In this document: one piece after another, positions 44,575 to 52,949 of the stretch
Layout: each line of letters begins with the position of its first letter
Position numbering within the stretch: position 1 is the first letter of the stretch
Origin: Gemmatimonadales bacterium UBA2989
GTDB lineage: Bacteria; Gemmatimonadota; Gemmatimonadetes; Longimicrobiales; Gaopeijiaceae
Assembly: GCA_002346625.1 (NCBI GenBank)
Contig: DEAF01000001.1
Location: 1-56,651 of the forward strand
Reading direction: 5' to 3'
DNA length: 56,651 nt
Made by a program: the position numbers and the translations under genes
Notes under the pieces: model-generated
Told to the model about the DNA's origin: nothing
Seen by the model: only the letters and a program-made list of their open reading frames with translations
The model's database searches: none

Positions 44575-46055
44575 AAACCAGAGATCTCCCTGTATTTCCC
44601 CTATCTCCATATCCTATACGTCCTGATGTAGCACCGAATGTAGAGGCAGTTCGTTTAGAAATTGATCCCGTTGGCCCAGAGAATGGTCCTCGAATTGGTT
44701 TGGTAACTCTTGGGTGTGATAAAAATACTGTGGACTCAGAAAAATTGATGGCAGCGCTTGTAGGATATGGTGCCCGTGTATCTTCGGACGTTGAAGGGGC
44801 AGACGTTGTGGTAGTAAATACGTGCGGATTTATCGAATCCGCAAAAGAACAATCCATAGAAACGATCCTAAGAGCGTGCCGACTCAAAGAAGAGGGAAGA
44901 GTTAAGGCGGTTGTAGCTGTAGGGTGTATGGTACAGCGCTATAAGGAGGAACTAGAATCTGAGATTTCTGAGGTTGATCTTTTCCTCGGTCTAACAGAGA
45001 TGAAATCCCTGGTTCCAGAGCTTCGGAAACGAGACATTTTCCCTGAAAATATCAATGTCGTTCCGAATATGGAACAGCCTCTCAGGATCCTTTCTTCCGA
45101 GACACCTCACACGTCGTTTCTCAAGATTAGCGAAGGATGTGATCATACTTGTGCTTTTTGTGCTATTCCAAGTTTCAGAGGGCTTCATCGCTCTGCACCC
45201 TTAGATGAAATCGTGGCTGAAGCTCAAGCTCTCTATCGTCAAGGTGTCAAAGAACTCAACATAATATCTCAGGACACTACGTGGTATGGACGAGATCTTT
45301 GGCGGAAAGATCGTTCTTCTCCACTTCTTCCGGAATTACTAAGAGCTCTGGTTAAAAATACGGATGTACCTTGGTATCGTCTCTTTTATATGTATCCTTC
45401 TGGAATCACCCATGAGCTTGTCGATCTCATGGCTACGGAAGATATCGTACTCCCTTATCTGGATATGCCACTCCAGCATGGAAGCGATCGTATTCTGGAG
45501 GCAATGAGGAGACCAGAACGCCGTAGTATTATTCATGAACGAGTAGATTGGCTCCGTGATGCCATTCCCAATCTCACACTCCGTACTACTGTGATAGTAG
45601 GATTTCCTGGAGAGACTGACGAAGATTTTCGGGAAATGCTGGATCTTATCGAGGAAATGCGGTTCGATCGAGTAGGCGCCTTTACCTACTCAGTGGAAGA
45701 TGGCACTCCTGCTGCCGAAATGCCTAATCAAGTGCCAGATTCCCTGAAAGTAGAGAGATTGAATGAGTTGATGGATGTTCAGAATAAGATATCGGCAGAG
45801 TGTAATGCAGAGCTAGTAGGAAATCATTATGAAGCCTTAGTAGACGATATTGTTCAAGATCCTGGACCCTTGGGCAATGCTGCTTTAGGTAAACCGGTTG
45901 GAGTTGCTCGTACGGTAGGTCAGGCTATCAACGTGGACGGTGTTACTTACTTATATCCTGATGTTGGGCTAGTAACAGGAGAGTTGGTAACTATAGAGAT
46001 TTTAGAAGCTTTGGATTACGACCTCATTGGCCGATTGGTGCATGATGACAGATAA
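44571..46055 (+). CDS. rimO: Ribosomal protein uS12 methylthiotransferase RimO
   Basis: A 494-residue radical SAM enzyme that methylthiolates an aspartate of ribosomal protein S12. The N-terminal cluster domain begins GLVTLGCDKNTVDSE, and the radical SAM cysteines are Cys190, Cys194 and Cys197 in GCDHTCAFCAIP. A TRAM domain ends the protein. An extra stretch of about 40 residues precedes the first domain. Motif details favour RimO over the tRNA enzyme MiaB. It starts inside the lolA stop. Confidence 0.95.
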   Translation: MKTRDLPVFPLSPYPIRPDVAPNVEAVRLEIDPVGPENGPRIGLVTLGCDKNTVDSEKLMAALVGYGARVSSDVEGADVVVVNTCGFIESAKEQSIETILRACRLKEEGRVKAVVAVGCMVQRYKEELESEISEVDLFLGLTEMKSLVPELRKRDIFPENINVVPNMEQPLRILSSETPHTSFLKISEGCDHTCAFCAIPSFRGLHRSAPLDEIVAEAQALYRQGVKELNIISQDTTWYGRDLWRKDRSSPLLPELLRALVKNTDVPWYRLFYMYPSGITHELVDLMATEDIVLPYLDMPLQHGSDRILEAMRRPERRSIIHERVDWLRDAIPNLTLRTTVIVGFPGETDEDFREMLDLIEEMRFDRVGAFTYSVEDGTPAAEMPNQVPDSLKVERLNELMDVQNKISAECNAELVGNHYEALVDDIVQDPGPLGNAALGKPVGVARTVGQAINVDGVTYLYPDVGLVTGELVTIEILEALDYDLIGRLVHDDR

Positions 46056-47328
46056 CTCACAGATACTGTGGAATCGTGCTCAAGAGTTGATCCCCGGGGG
46101 CGTCAATTCTCCAGTTAGATCCTTCAAATCAGTCGGAGGAAATCCATTTTTTGTCGAGCGTGGCGAGGGTCCTTATTTGTATGATACAGAAGGACGTCGC
46201 TATACAGATTATGTTCTAAGCTGGGGCCCTCTAATTCTAGGGCATGCTCACCCTGTGATAACAGAAGCTGTTGCTAATCAGCTAGATCTAGGTATCTCGT
46301 ATGGAGCTCCCACTACTGCGGAAATTGGGTTGGCGGAAAGAATAGTAGATATGGTGCCGGGAGTTGAGATGGTTCGTTTAGTAAACAGTGGCACAGAAGC
46401 TACTATGAGTGCTCTTCGCCTAGCCAGAGCTTTTACTGGGCGTGATATAGTTATCAAGTTTTCCGGATGCTATCATGGTCATGCCGACCCATTTTTAGTA
46501 TCAGCGGGAAGTGGAGTTGCCACACTGGGACTTCCTGACTCGCCAGGAGTTCCCGAGGCAGTTGCTTCCCAGACAGCTGTGTTGCCTTTCAATGATTTTG
46601 CTGCGGTAGAGGATTTTTTTGATGTTAATGGTAGTGAGGTTTCGAGTGTGTTTGTTGAGCCTGTAGTGGGAAACTCTGGTCTGATCCCTCCAATGGATGG
46701 ATTTCTCAAAAAACTACGCTTGATCACAGAAAGATATGGAGCTCTTCTTATTTTTGACGAGGTGATGACTGGGTTCCGAGTTGCCATGGGTGGGGCACAA
46801 GAGCGCTATGACGTTCTGCCGGATCTTACTACACTGGGAAAAGTAATCGGAGGGGGATTGCCTGTAGGTGCGTTTGGAGGTCGCCGTGACATTATGGAAA
46901 ACATGTCTCCCTCAGGACCCGTATATCAAGCTGGAACATTATCTGGGAACCCATTGGCTACTGCAGCTGGCTCTGCCCAGCTTGACTATCTTAAGAAGTA
47001 TAATCCTTTCCAGGATCTAGAGATCTCTGCAGGTCGCTTAGTGGATGGAATCGTGTCTTCCCTTAATGATGTGGGAATACCAACTATCGGAACATCCGTT
47101 GGGTCTATGTGGGGTATTTTTTTCTGCGGTGATCCTGTTTATTCATTCGAGGATGCTCAGAATACGGATATTGGAAAATTTCAGCTTTTCCACAGGGCGT
47201 GTCTCAACCGAGGTGTATTTTTTGCGCCGTCCCCCTTCGAGGCTGGTTTCGTTTCTATTTTTCATACTCGGGATGTTATAGATGAAACCATTGAAGCAGT
47301 TAGGGATGCAGCGTTGGAGATCAGTTGA
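46042..47328 (+). CDS. hemL: Glutamate-1-semialdehyde 2,1-aminomutase
   Basis: A PLP enzyme of about 428 residues that makes 5-aminolevulinate, the step after HemA. IPGGVNSPVRSFKSVGG is near the start, SGTEATMSALRLARAFTGR near 115, FDEVMTGFR near 240, and the PLP lysine is Lys267 in TLGKVIGGGLPVGAFGG. The ATG at 46042 (or 46045) overlaps the rimO end by 14 bases; the longer TTG start at 46027 would add an unusual five residues. HemA is far upstream, so the two steps are not in one operon. Confidence 0.97.
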   Translation: MMTDNSQILWNRAQELIPGGVNSPVRSFKSVGGNPFFVERGEGPYLYDTEGRRYTDYVLSWGPLILGHAHPVITEAVANQLDLGISYGAPTTAEIGLAERIVDMVPGVEMVRLVNSGTEATMSALRLARAFTGRDIVIKFSGCYHGHADPFLVSAGSGVATLGLPDSPGVPEAVASQTAVLPFNDFAAVEDFFDVNGSEVSSVFVEPVVGNSGLIPPMDGFLKKLRLITERYGALLIFDEVMTGFRVAMGGAQERYDVLPDLTTLGKVIGGGLPVGAFGGRRDIMENMSPSGPVYQAGTLSGNPLATAAGSAQLDYLKKYNPFQDLEISAGRLVDGIVSSLNDVGIPTIGTSVGSMWGIFFCGDPVYSFEDAQNTDIGKFQLFHRACLNRGVFFAPSPFEAGFVSIFHTRDVIDETIEAVRDAALEIS

Positions 47329-47384
47329 TTTTAGTAATCTGATAAGGAGATACGCACTTATTAAGAAACTGAAGTGAGATCAAA

Positions 47385-48059
47385 ATGATTAAAAATGTGA
47401 TGCGTGATTTAGTGTTAACAGTTGTGGCGGTACTATTGCCTACGATGACACAAGGCCAAAATCTTCCAGACTACGAAGATGCGAATCTATCTTTCCGAGG
47501 GGTTTTGGTTGAGGCTGGTCGTATCTTTCCCAACAAAATAGAAGACACGGATATATTCGCGCTACGATTTGATCTTGGATTTCTTACTCCAGGTTTCAGA
47601 ATTGTTCCTGGTGTGGCTTTCTGGACCTCTACGATGGCTCAAGACGAGGTAAATAAATTCGAATCTCTTCTGGGACAACTCAACACCGATCAGGGTGGTT
47701 CATCACCAAGTGGAGGTTTTGATCTTGGTAGTATAAAGCGAGATGATGTAGTTCTTAGTTTAGATGGGAGTTATATGTGGTCTATACCCCTAGATTTTTT
47801 CTTTTGGGCGGGCGTGGGTGCTTCTGTTCATTTCTTAAACGGATCTGGCCCTGCTGTTAACGGCACTTTTGTAGAAGATCTTATGGATTCGGTATCGCCT
47901 GGCTTTAATGTTCATGGAGGATTGGAATATCCTATTAAGGATAGGTTTAGGATTTACGGAGGAAGTAAGATCGAGATTTTGGGAGATCTAAGATATCTTG
48001 AGTTACGTTTTGGAATGAACTACATCTGGGGCAATCTCGTCCAAGGGGAAGCACGCTGA
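47385..48059 (+). CDS. Putative outer-membrane beta-barrel protein
   Basis: A 224-residue protein with a signal peptide ending near TMTQGQ (about residue 25). The body alternates polar and hydrophobic residues in short strands separated by turns (FALRFDLGFLTPGFRIVPGVAFW, VVLSLDGSYMWSIPLDFFFWAGVGASVHF, LRYLELRFGMNYIWG), as in small barrels of the OmpW/OmpA type. A Gly/Ser-rich loop lies near 100-112. It was not matched to a named family. No catalytic motif is visible. Confidence 0.65.
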   Translation: MIKNVMRDLVLTVVAVLLPTMTQGQNLPDYEDANLSFRGVLVEAGRIFPNKIEDTDIFALRFDLGFLTPGFRIVPGVAFWTSTMAQDEVNKFESLLGQLNTDQGGSSPSGGFDLGSIKRDDVVLSLDGSYMWSIPLDFFFWAGVGASVHFLNGSGPAVNGTFVEDLMDSVSPGFNVHGGLEYPIKDRFRIYGGSKIEILGDLRYLELRFGMNYIWGNLVQGEAR

Positions 48060-48130
48060 TCCCTGGAACTAAGGGATGTCAGGCCAAGGCTGGATTCCAT
48101 AGGTTTTGGCTAACGGGTACTGCCCTATTA

Positions 48131-49369
48131 TTGATATTTATGTATCCTGCTGTCTTCCAATTATTTCTGTCAGCTCAAACCATCCCTTTCTCGGAAGAAA
48201 ATTCTTTTTCTGAATTGATTCCGGGTTCACATCTAGAAGTATTTCTCATGACTGTAGGCCCTGGAGATGTCATATGGGAGCGCTTCAGCCACAACGCCCT
48301 AGTCATTAGAGATGACATAACAGGTACTGAGATTGCTTATAACTGGGGTATTTTTGACTTTAATGAGTCAGATTTTATACCACGTTTGCTGAAGGGCCGA
48401 ATGCGATATTGGATGGCTAGTTATCGGCCAACTGATATGATCGAATCCTATAGACGAGCGAACCGTAATGTATGGATCCAAAAGATCAACTTAACTCCCA
48501 GTCAGCGACTCGATCTGCAGGATCATCTACGCGAGATAGACACTGAAGCTAATCGTTACTATCAATACGACTACTATCGGGACAACTGTTCTACCCGCAT
48601 TAGGGATGCTTTAGATCATATCTTAAGCGGACAAATTAGAGTAGCTGCTGAGGTTATTGAAACGGAGAATACTTATAGGTGGCATACTGCCCGTCTCCTA
48701 GAACCAGTATTGTTGGCATACTCGGGGATCCAGTTTGTAGTCGGAAATAGAGGGGATAAACCTATCTCAGCGTGGGATGAAATGTTTTTACCTCTCCTGC
48801 TCCAGCGTTACCTAGAGGAAATCAAGGTGCACACTTCCCAAGAAGAGGGATTGCCTCTTCTTGGGAAGGCTGTGCAGGTTGTAGATGCCCAGCGAGATCC
48901 TGTTCCTGACAGTGCTCCCAATATGCTTATAGGATTCCTCCTGGTTGGAATTATACTAGGAAGTTGCTTTACCTTCTCAGGCTGGATGGCAGGAAGAGGA
49001 AGAAATTGGGCTGCGTGGTTATTAGTGTTGACGGGTGGAGGATGGAGTTTTGTAGTTGGATTATTAGGTTCTGCACTAATGCTTTCTTGGTTGTTTACGG
49101 ATCACTTCTTCTGGGGATTGAACGAGAACGCATTACAGGCTAATCCCATGTCTCTACTACTCTTTGCTATGCTTTTCCTAGGTATCATAGACAAGAATAG
49201 AGTTTGGGCACGGCGTATTGCTATCACCGTTGCCGTGTTTGCTATTGCCGGACTTAATCTCCAGATTTTGCCTGGGCTGGATCAGGTAAATGGAGAGATT
49301 TTAGCTTTGACAGTACCTGCCCATCTCGGGCTTGCTTTGGGAGTGCTAATGGCTTGGCCAAGCGAATAA
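48131..49369 (+). CDS. DUF4105 (Lnb N-terminal periplasmic domain) membrane protein
   Basis: A 412-residue protein. After a signal-like segment comes a DUF4105 domain (about 30-230) with FSHNALVIRDD, YNWGIFDFNESDF and the cysteine-containing YDYYRDNCSTRIRDALDHI. The C-terminal third has four or five membrane helices. DUF4105 proteins resemble cysteine-hydrolase-like enzymes, and one family member group acts on lipid or polysaccharide, but function here is unknown. The start is doubtful: TTG 48131 gives a signal without basic residues, while the frame stays open upstream and encodes a better one (KAGFHRFW) lacking ATG, GTG or TTG. Confidence 0.72.
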   Translation: MIFMYPAVFQLFLSAQTIPFSEENSFSELIPGSHLEVFLMTVGPGDVIWERFSHNALVIRDDITGTEIAYNWGIFDFNESDFIPRLLKGRMRYWMASYRPTDMIESYRRANRNVWIQKINLTPSQRLDLQDHLREIDTEANRYYQYDYYRDNCSTRIRDALDHILSGQIRVAAEVIETENTYRWHTARLLEPVLLAYSGIQFVVGNRGDKPISAWDEMFLPLLLQRYLEEIKVHTSQEEGLPLLGKAVQVVDAQRDPVPDSAPNMLIGFLLVGIILGSCFTFSGWMAGRGRNWAAWLLVLTGGGWSFVVGLLGSALMLSWLFTDHFFWGLNENALQANPMSLLLFAMLFLGIIDKNRVWARRIAITVAVFAIAGLNLQILPGLDQVNGEILALTVPAHLGLALGVLMAWPSE

Positions 49370-49493
49370 TAGTTGATTTAGAGAGAGATAGTAATTGACT
49401 TTTAACACGACTGTATGTACTCAACAAGTTAATTATCGCTGAACAAATCTGTGGGGACACAATAAATTTAAAGATAATAACGGCTGTAGCCGG

Positions 49494-49522
49494 TTGAACT
49501 GACTTTCTCCAGTTTCTATATT
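49494..49522 (+). promoter_or_regulatory. Probable sigma-70 promoter for rpmE-prfA-prmC
   Basis: TTGAAC (49494-49499) and TATATT (49517-49522) are separated by exactly 17 bases in the 242-base gap after the DUF4105 gene. The leader to rpmE would be about 80 bases, AT-rich, with no recognised riboswitch or L31 leader. The rest of the gap (49370-49490) shows nothing else convincing. Confidence 0.55.
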
Positions 49523-49611
49523 TTCTAGTTAAATAGATGAAATTGATTGCTGTGATTTATTCTTACTGGAAATCTCTGGATTGCTTTTCTATTGAATAAT
49601 TAAAATGGATA

Positions 49612-49818
49612 ATGAAAGAAAACATTCACCCTGAGTACATGACAGCTAGGGTAAGCTGTTCTTGCGGTCACACGTTTGAGACTATGGCTACCCAAGCGGA
49701 AGTACATACTGATATATGCTCTGTTTGTCATCCTTTTTACACAGGCAAACAGCGTTTAGTAGATACAGCGGGCAGAGTAGAGCGTTTTAAGAAGAAGTAC
49801 GATAAGCCCAGCGAGTAA
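49612..49818 (+). CDS. rpmE: Ribosomal protein bL31, zinc-binding form
   Basis: A 68-residue ribosomal protein of the large subunit. Cys16, Cys18, Cys36 and Cys39 form the zinc site of the C+ type, and HPFYTGKQRLVDTAGRVERFKKKY is the family signature. A zinc-free paralogue, if present, lies elsewhere. It sits 24 bases ahead of prfA, the common bacterial order rpmE-prfA-prmC. Confidence 0.98.
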   Translation: MKENIHPEYMTARVSCSCGHTFETMATQAEVHTDICSVCHPFYTGKQRLVDTAGRVERFKKKYDKPSE

Positions 49819-49842
49819 TACGAAATCAGGTTCGATTAGTTT

Positions 49843-50946
49843 ATGAGTAATCCTCGGGGAGTCGACGAGAGACTTCTCGGCCGTCTTAATGAAGTCCAAG
49901 AGCGATTACGTGGTCTAGACGATGAATTAGTCAGACCAGAGGTTGTCCAGAACTTGGAACGACTTCGAGTACTAGGACAAGAACGGGCGGAACTCGAACC
50001 TGTGGTTAAAGTCGCAGAACAAATACAGACTCTCCTGGACGAGTATCAACAAACTCAAGAATTGCTTGCTGAATCCGAGGGCGATCCTGAGATACAATCG
50101 ATGGCTGAAGAAGAAGTCTCTTCTCTCGAAAAGCAACTTGAAATCCTCGGAGATCAGGCCCGGAAACTACTCGTCCCAAGAGATCCACTGGAAGACCGTT
50201 CAGCAGTTGTAGAGATACGTGCTGGTACCGGAGGCGATGAAGCTGGCCTTTTTGCTTATGATTTATTCCGTATGTACCAGAGAGTGGTAGAGAGGGAGGG
50301 TTGGAAAGTAGAACTCATGAGCCTTTCCGAAGGAATCCCAGGTTCGATAAAAGAAGCTATCTTCACGGTACGAGGAAAAGGTGTTTACGGTTGCCTTAGG
50401 TTTGAGTCGGGAGTGCATCGAGTACAGCGTGTTCCGGAAACCGAAAGTCAGGGCAGGATACACACTTCAGCAGCAACAGTAGCCGTGCTTCCAGAAGCTG
50501 AAGAGGTTGATTTGAGTATTGATCCAAAAGATCTAAGGATTGATGTTTTTCGTTCTTCAGGTCCTGGAGGCCAGTCAGTTAACACAACAGATTCGGCCGT
50601 GCGAATAACCCACTTACCGACTGGCATAGTAGTATCGTGTCAGGATGAGAAGTCTCAACACAAAAACAAAGCAAAGGGTCTCAAAGTTCTCAGGAGTCGT
50701 TTGCTAGATCAGAGAATAGCTGAACAAGAGGCGGAAAGATCACGAGAGAGACGTGCCCAGGTCGGCACAGGGGACCGATCTGCAAAGATACGCACATACA
50801 ATTTTCCTCAGAACCGTGTGACTGATCATCGGATTAAATTTACTCTCTATACCTTGGATCAAGTTTTAGATGGTGATTTGAATGAGCTAATAGATGCTTT
50901 ACGGATTGCTGATCAAGAAGAGCGCCTAAGGGGTGACGAAGAGTGA
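49843..50946 (+). CDS. prfA: Peptide chain release factor 1
   Basis: A 367-residue release factor for UAA and UAG. The peptidyl-hydrolysis motif GGQ is Gly242-Gly243-Gln244 within SSGPGGQSVNTTDSAVRITH, and the anticodon-like PxT-type stop-recognition region is in domain 2 (near 190-200). The downstream prmC methylates this glutamine. The end overlaps prmC by four bases. Confidence 0.98.
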   Translation: MSNPRGVDERLLGRLNEVQERLRGLDDELVRPEVVQNLERLRVLGQERAELEPVVKVAEQIQTLLDEYQQTQELLAESEGDPEIQSMAEEEVSSLEKQLEILGDQARKLLVPRDPLEDRSAVVEIRAGTGGDEAGLFAYDLFRMYQRVVEREGWKVELMSLSEGIPGSIKEAIFTVRGKGVYGCLRFESGVHRVQRVPETESQGRIHTSAATVAVLPEAEEVDLSIDPKDLRIDVFRSSGPGGQSVNTTDSAVRITHLPTGIVVSCQDEKSQHKNKAKGLKVLRSRLLDQRIAEQEAERSRERRAQVGTGDRSAKIRTYNFPQNRVTDHRIKFTLYTLDQVLDGDLNELIDALRIADQEERLRGDEE

Positions 50947-51857
50947 AATTTGCCCGGGAAAATTCTCAAATTAAGGAGTATAATGATTCCGAAGATACCT
51001 GGACTATTCTTAGGATGATTTTGTGGAGTACGGATTATCTTGCTGGAAAAGGTGTAGAAAATAGCAGGCTAGACTCAGAATGGTTGTTAGCATATGCACT
51101 AGATACAGATCGCCTTCAACTATATTTGCAGTATGACCGACCACTTAGCCCCGAAGAAAGAGAAGCATTCAAGCCTTTGCTTCGTCGTAGAGCTAGACGT
51201 GAGCCGATACAGTATATTCTTGGACGCACTTCTTTCCGAGAACTGGAATTGCTTACTGATAAAAGGGTTCTAATCCCGCGTCCAGAGACTGAAATTTTAG
51301 TGGAAGAAGTTTTGAATTGGGCATTATATAGACCAGAAGGTTTGGGTAAAGTTCTGGATATAGGTACTGGGAGTGGTGCGATTGCTATATCTCTTGCTGT
51401 AGAAGGATCCTGTAATCGTATAATTGCAACTGATGTATCACCAGATGCACTTGAGGTGGCTAAGGAGAATGCTTGCAGACACGGTAAATCTGAAAAATTA
51501 GATTTCCGGCAAGGGAGATTGTTCGATGTACTAGAAGAGGATGATAAATTCGACATAGTTGTTTCAAATCCACCATATGTAGAAGAAGAAAATAGAATAA
51601 ATTTAGAACCTGAAATAAACCAATGGGAGCCTAGTCAAGCCCTGTTTGCAGGTGAAGATGGACTAGATGTGATACGTTCCCTGATATCTGGTTCTCCTGA
51701 ATTTTTGTTGCCCGGAGGGCTTTTGGCTTTGGAAATAGGTATGACCCAGGATGACCATGTGGTAGAGTTAATTAGAGAAACCGAATCTTTTGAGCCAGCC
51801 AGTGTTCGGTTAGACCTGAATGGTCGCCCGCGAGTGGTAATGGCTCAAAGGATATAA
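50943..51857 (+). CDS. prmC: Release-factor glutamine methyltransferase
   Basis: A 304-residue SAM-dependent enzyme that N5-methylates the GGQ glutamine of release factors. A helical N-terminal domain (1-95) is followed by the Rossmann domain with VLDIGTGSGAIAISLA near 138 and the catalytic VVSNPPYVEEE near 207. It starts at GTG in the prfA stop, so enzyme and substrate are translationally coupled. A charged, possibly disordered, extension precedes the usual start. Confidence 0.97.
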   Translation: MKFARENSQIKEYNDSEDTWTILRMILWSTDYLAGKGVENSRLDSEWLLAYALDTDRLQLYLQYDRPLSPEEREAFKPLLRRRARREPIQYILGRTSFRELELLTDKRVLIPRPETEILVEEVLNWALYRPEGLGKVLDIGTGSGAIAISLAVEGSCNRIIATDVSPDALEVAKENACRHGKSEKLDFRQGRLFDVLEEDDKFDIVVSNPPYVEEENRINLEPEINQWEPSQALFAGEDGLDVIRSLISGSPEFLLPGGLLALEIGMTQDDHVVELIRETESFEPASVRLDLNGRPRVVMAQRI

Positions 51858-51916
51858 ATAATGAAACAAAATCCGATTCCATACACATATTCTGATCCTA
51901 AGGGGTAGAAATTTAA

Positions 51917-52273
51917 ATGTCGCAAATGATCGAGATGGCCAAAGAACTTGGCAAATTACTTGCTCAAACGGACGAATATCAGATCCTAAAGGTAACTATT
52001 GCCTCCACTGGAGGGGATGAAGAAATATCTGATTTGCGAGAGGAATTGTCAGGTATAGAAGATTTAATTGGAGAAGTATTACATGCAGGAGATTCACCAG
52101 ATGATGATTTAAAATCTAAGTATGAAGATGTAGCAAACCGACTTCAAGCAAACTCTGCTTATCAGAGACTTGTGTCAGCTCAAGCTAATTTTGATAAGAT
52201 TCTGCTCAAGGTTAATCAGACGATCCAAAAAGGGATTGCCGAAGGAGCTGAGAGCAGAATTATTATGCCTTAG
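51917..52273 (+). CDS. YlbF-family (Com_YlbF) protein
   Basis: A 118-residue all-helical protein with MIEMAKELGKLLAQTDEY at the start and a NRLQANSAYQRLVSAQANFDKILLKVNQTIQKGI helix near 75-110, which fits the YlbF/YmcA family. In Bacillus these proteins form a complex with YaaT that modulates RNase Y and phosphorelay signalling; no such partners are visible here. It lies between prmC and an inositol-lipid gene. It may be a small helical adaptor, but its role is unknown. Confidence 0.7.
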   Translation: MSQMIEMAKELGKLLAQTDEYQILKVTIASTGGDEEISDLREELSGIEDLIGEVLHAGDSPDDDLKSKYEDVANRLQANSAYQRLVSAQANFDKILLKVNQTIQKGIAEGAESRIIMP

Positions 52274-52283
52274 GTTGGAAAAG

Positions 52284-52919
52284 ATGGGCAAGAATCTCGA
52301 TGATCTTCGTGATAAGGTATACCCTATCATAGATCCAATCACACGATTTCTCATAAATAAGGGTGTACATCCTAATTTTATCACGACTAGTGGATTTGTG
52401 ATAACTGTTTTCGCAGGATTTCTTTATGGTACCGATCACGTGCGTACAGCAGGATTCTTCGTCCTACTTGGGGGTGCACACGATATCTTTGATGGACAGG
52501 TAGCCCGTGAATCTGGACTCCAGTCTAAGTTTGGAACTTTCTATGACTCTGTGCTAGATAGAATAAGTGAGGTTGCCATTTATATAGGTCTTATTTCACT
52601 CTATAATCAGTACGAGATGTCACTTCTGAATATTGGCATGATTTATCTGATTGCTTTGGCAATGGCGGGTTCTTTAATGATTAGTTACACAAGGGCTAAG
52701 GCTGAGACATTGGGCCTCGATTGCTCTATAGGGTTGATGCAGAGAGCTGAGCGAGTAGTGTTATTGGGCCTTGGATCTCTGGTTTTCGGTCTAAGCTGGG
52801 ATGGTATTGTTATTAGTGGAATTATCGTAATTTTTGCTGTTCTAACCAATGCTACCGCAATCAGAAGGATTATTTGGGTATATAAGCAAGTGGCGGGTGT
52901 GCCTCTGGATAGAGGATAA
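52284..52919 (+). CDS. CDP-alcohol phosphatidyltransferase, probable phosphatidylinositol-phosphate synthase
   Basis: A 211-residue inner-membrane enzyme with about six helices. The family motif reads D67-x2-D70-G-x2-A-R-x8-G84-x3-D88-x3-D92, complete. It attaches an alcohol or alcohol phosphate to CDP-diacylglycerol. The ATG at 52284 follows a GGTTGGAAAAG stretch; the frame is open further upstream but that would overlap the previous gene by over 100 bases. The next gene makes inositol phosphate, so inositol phosphate is the best-guess acceptor. Phosphatidylglycerophosphate or archaetidyl synthesis are alternatives. Confidence 0.88.
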   Translation: MGKNLDDLRDKVYPIIDPITRFLINKGVHPNFITTSGFVITVFAGFLYGTDHVRTAGFFVLLGGAHDIFDGQVARESGLQSKFGTFYDSVLDRISEVAIYIGLISLYNQYEMSLLNIGMIYLIALAMAGSLMISYTRAKAETLGLDCSIGLMQRAERVVLLGLGSLVFGLSWDGIVISGIIVIFAVLTNATAIRRIIWVYKQVAGVPLDRG

Positions 52920-52949
52920 TCCCGTATTGGCCAACCAAGGAGATAAAAA

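Noticed and set aside
49475..49497. GGCT-GT-AGCC palindrome in the gap before rpmE
   Set aside because: Two-base loop cannot fold as a hairpin; treated as chance in a gap where the better signal is the promoter at 49494-49522.
52170..52283. N-terminal extension of the phosphatidyltransferase reading frame
   Set aside because: The frame is open upstream but would overlap the YlbF-like gene by about 100 bases and add a basic non-membrane segment; the ATG at 52284 fits the family length.
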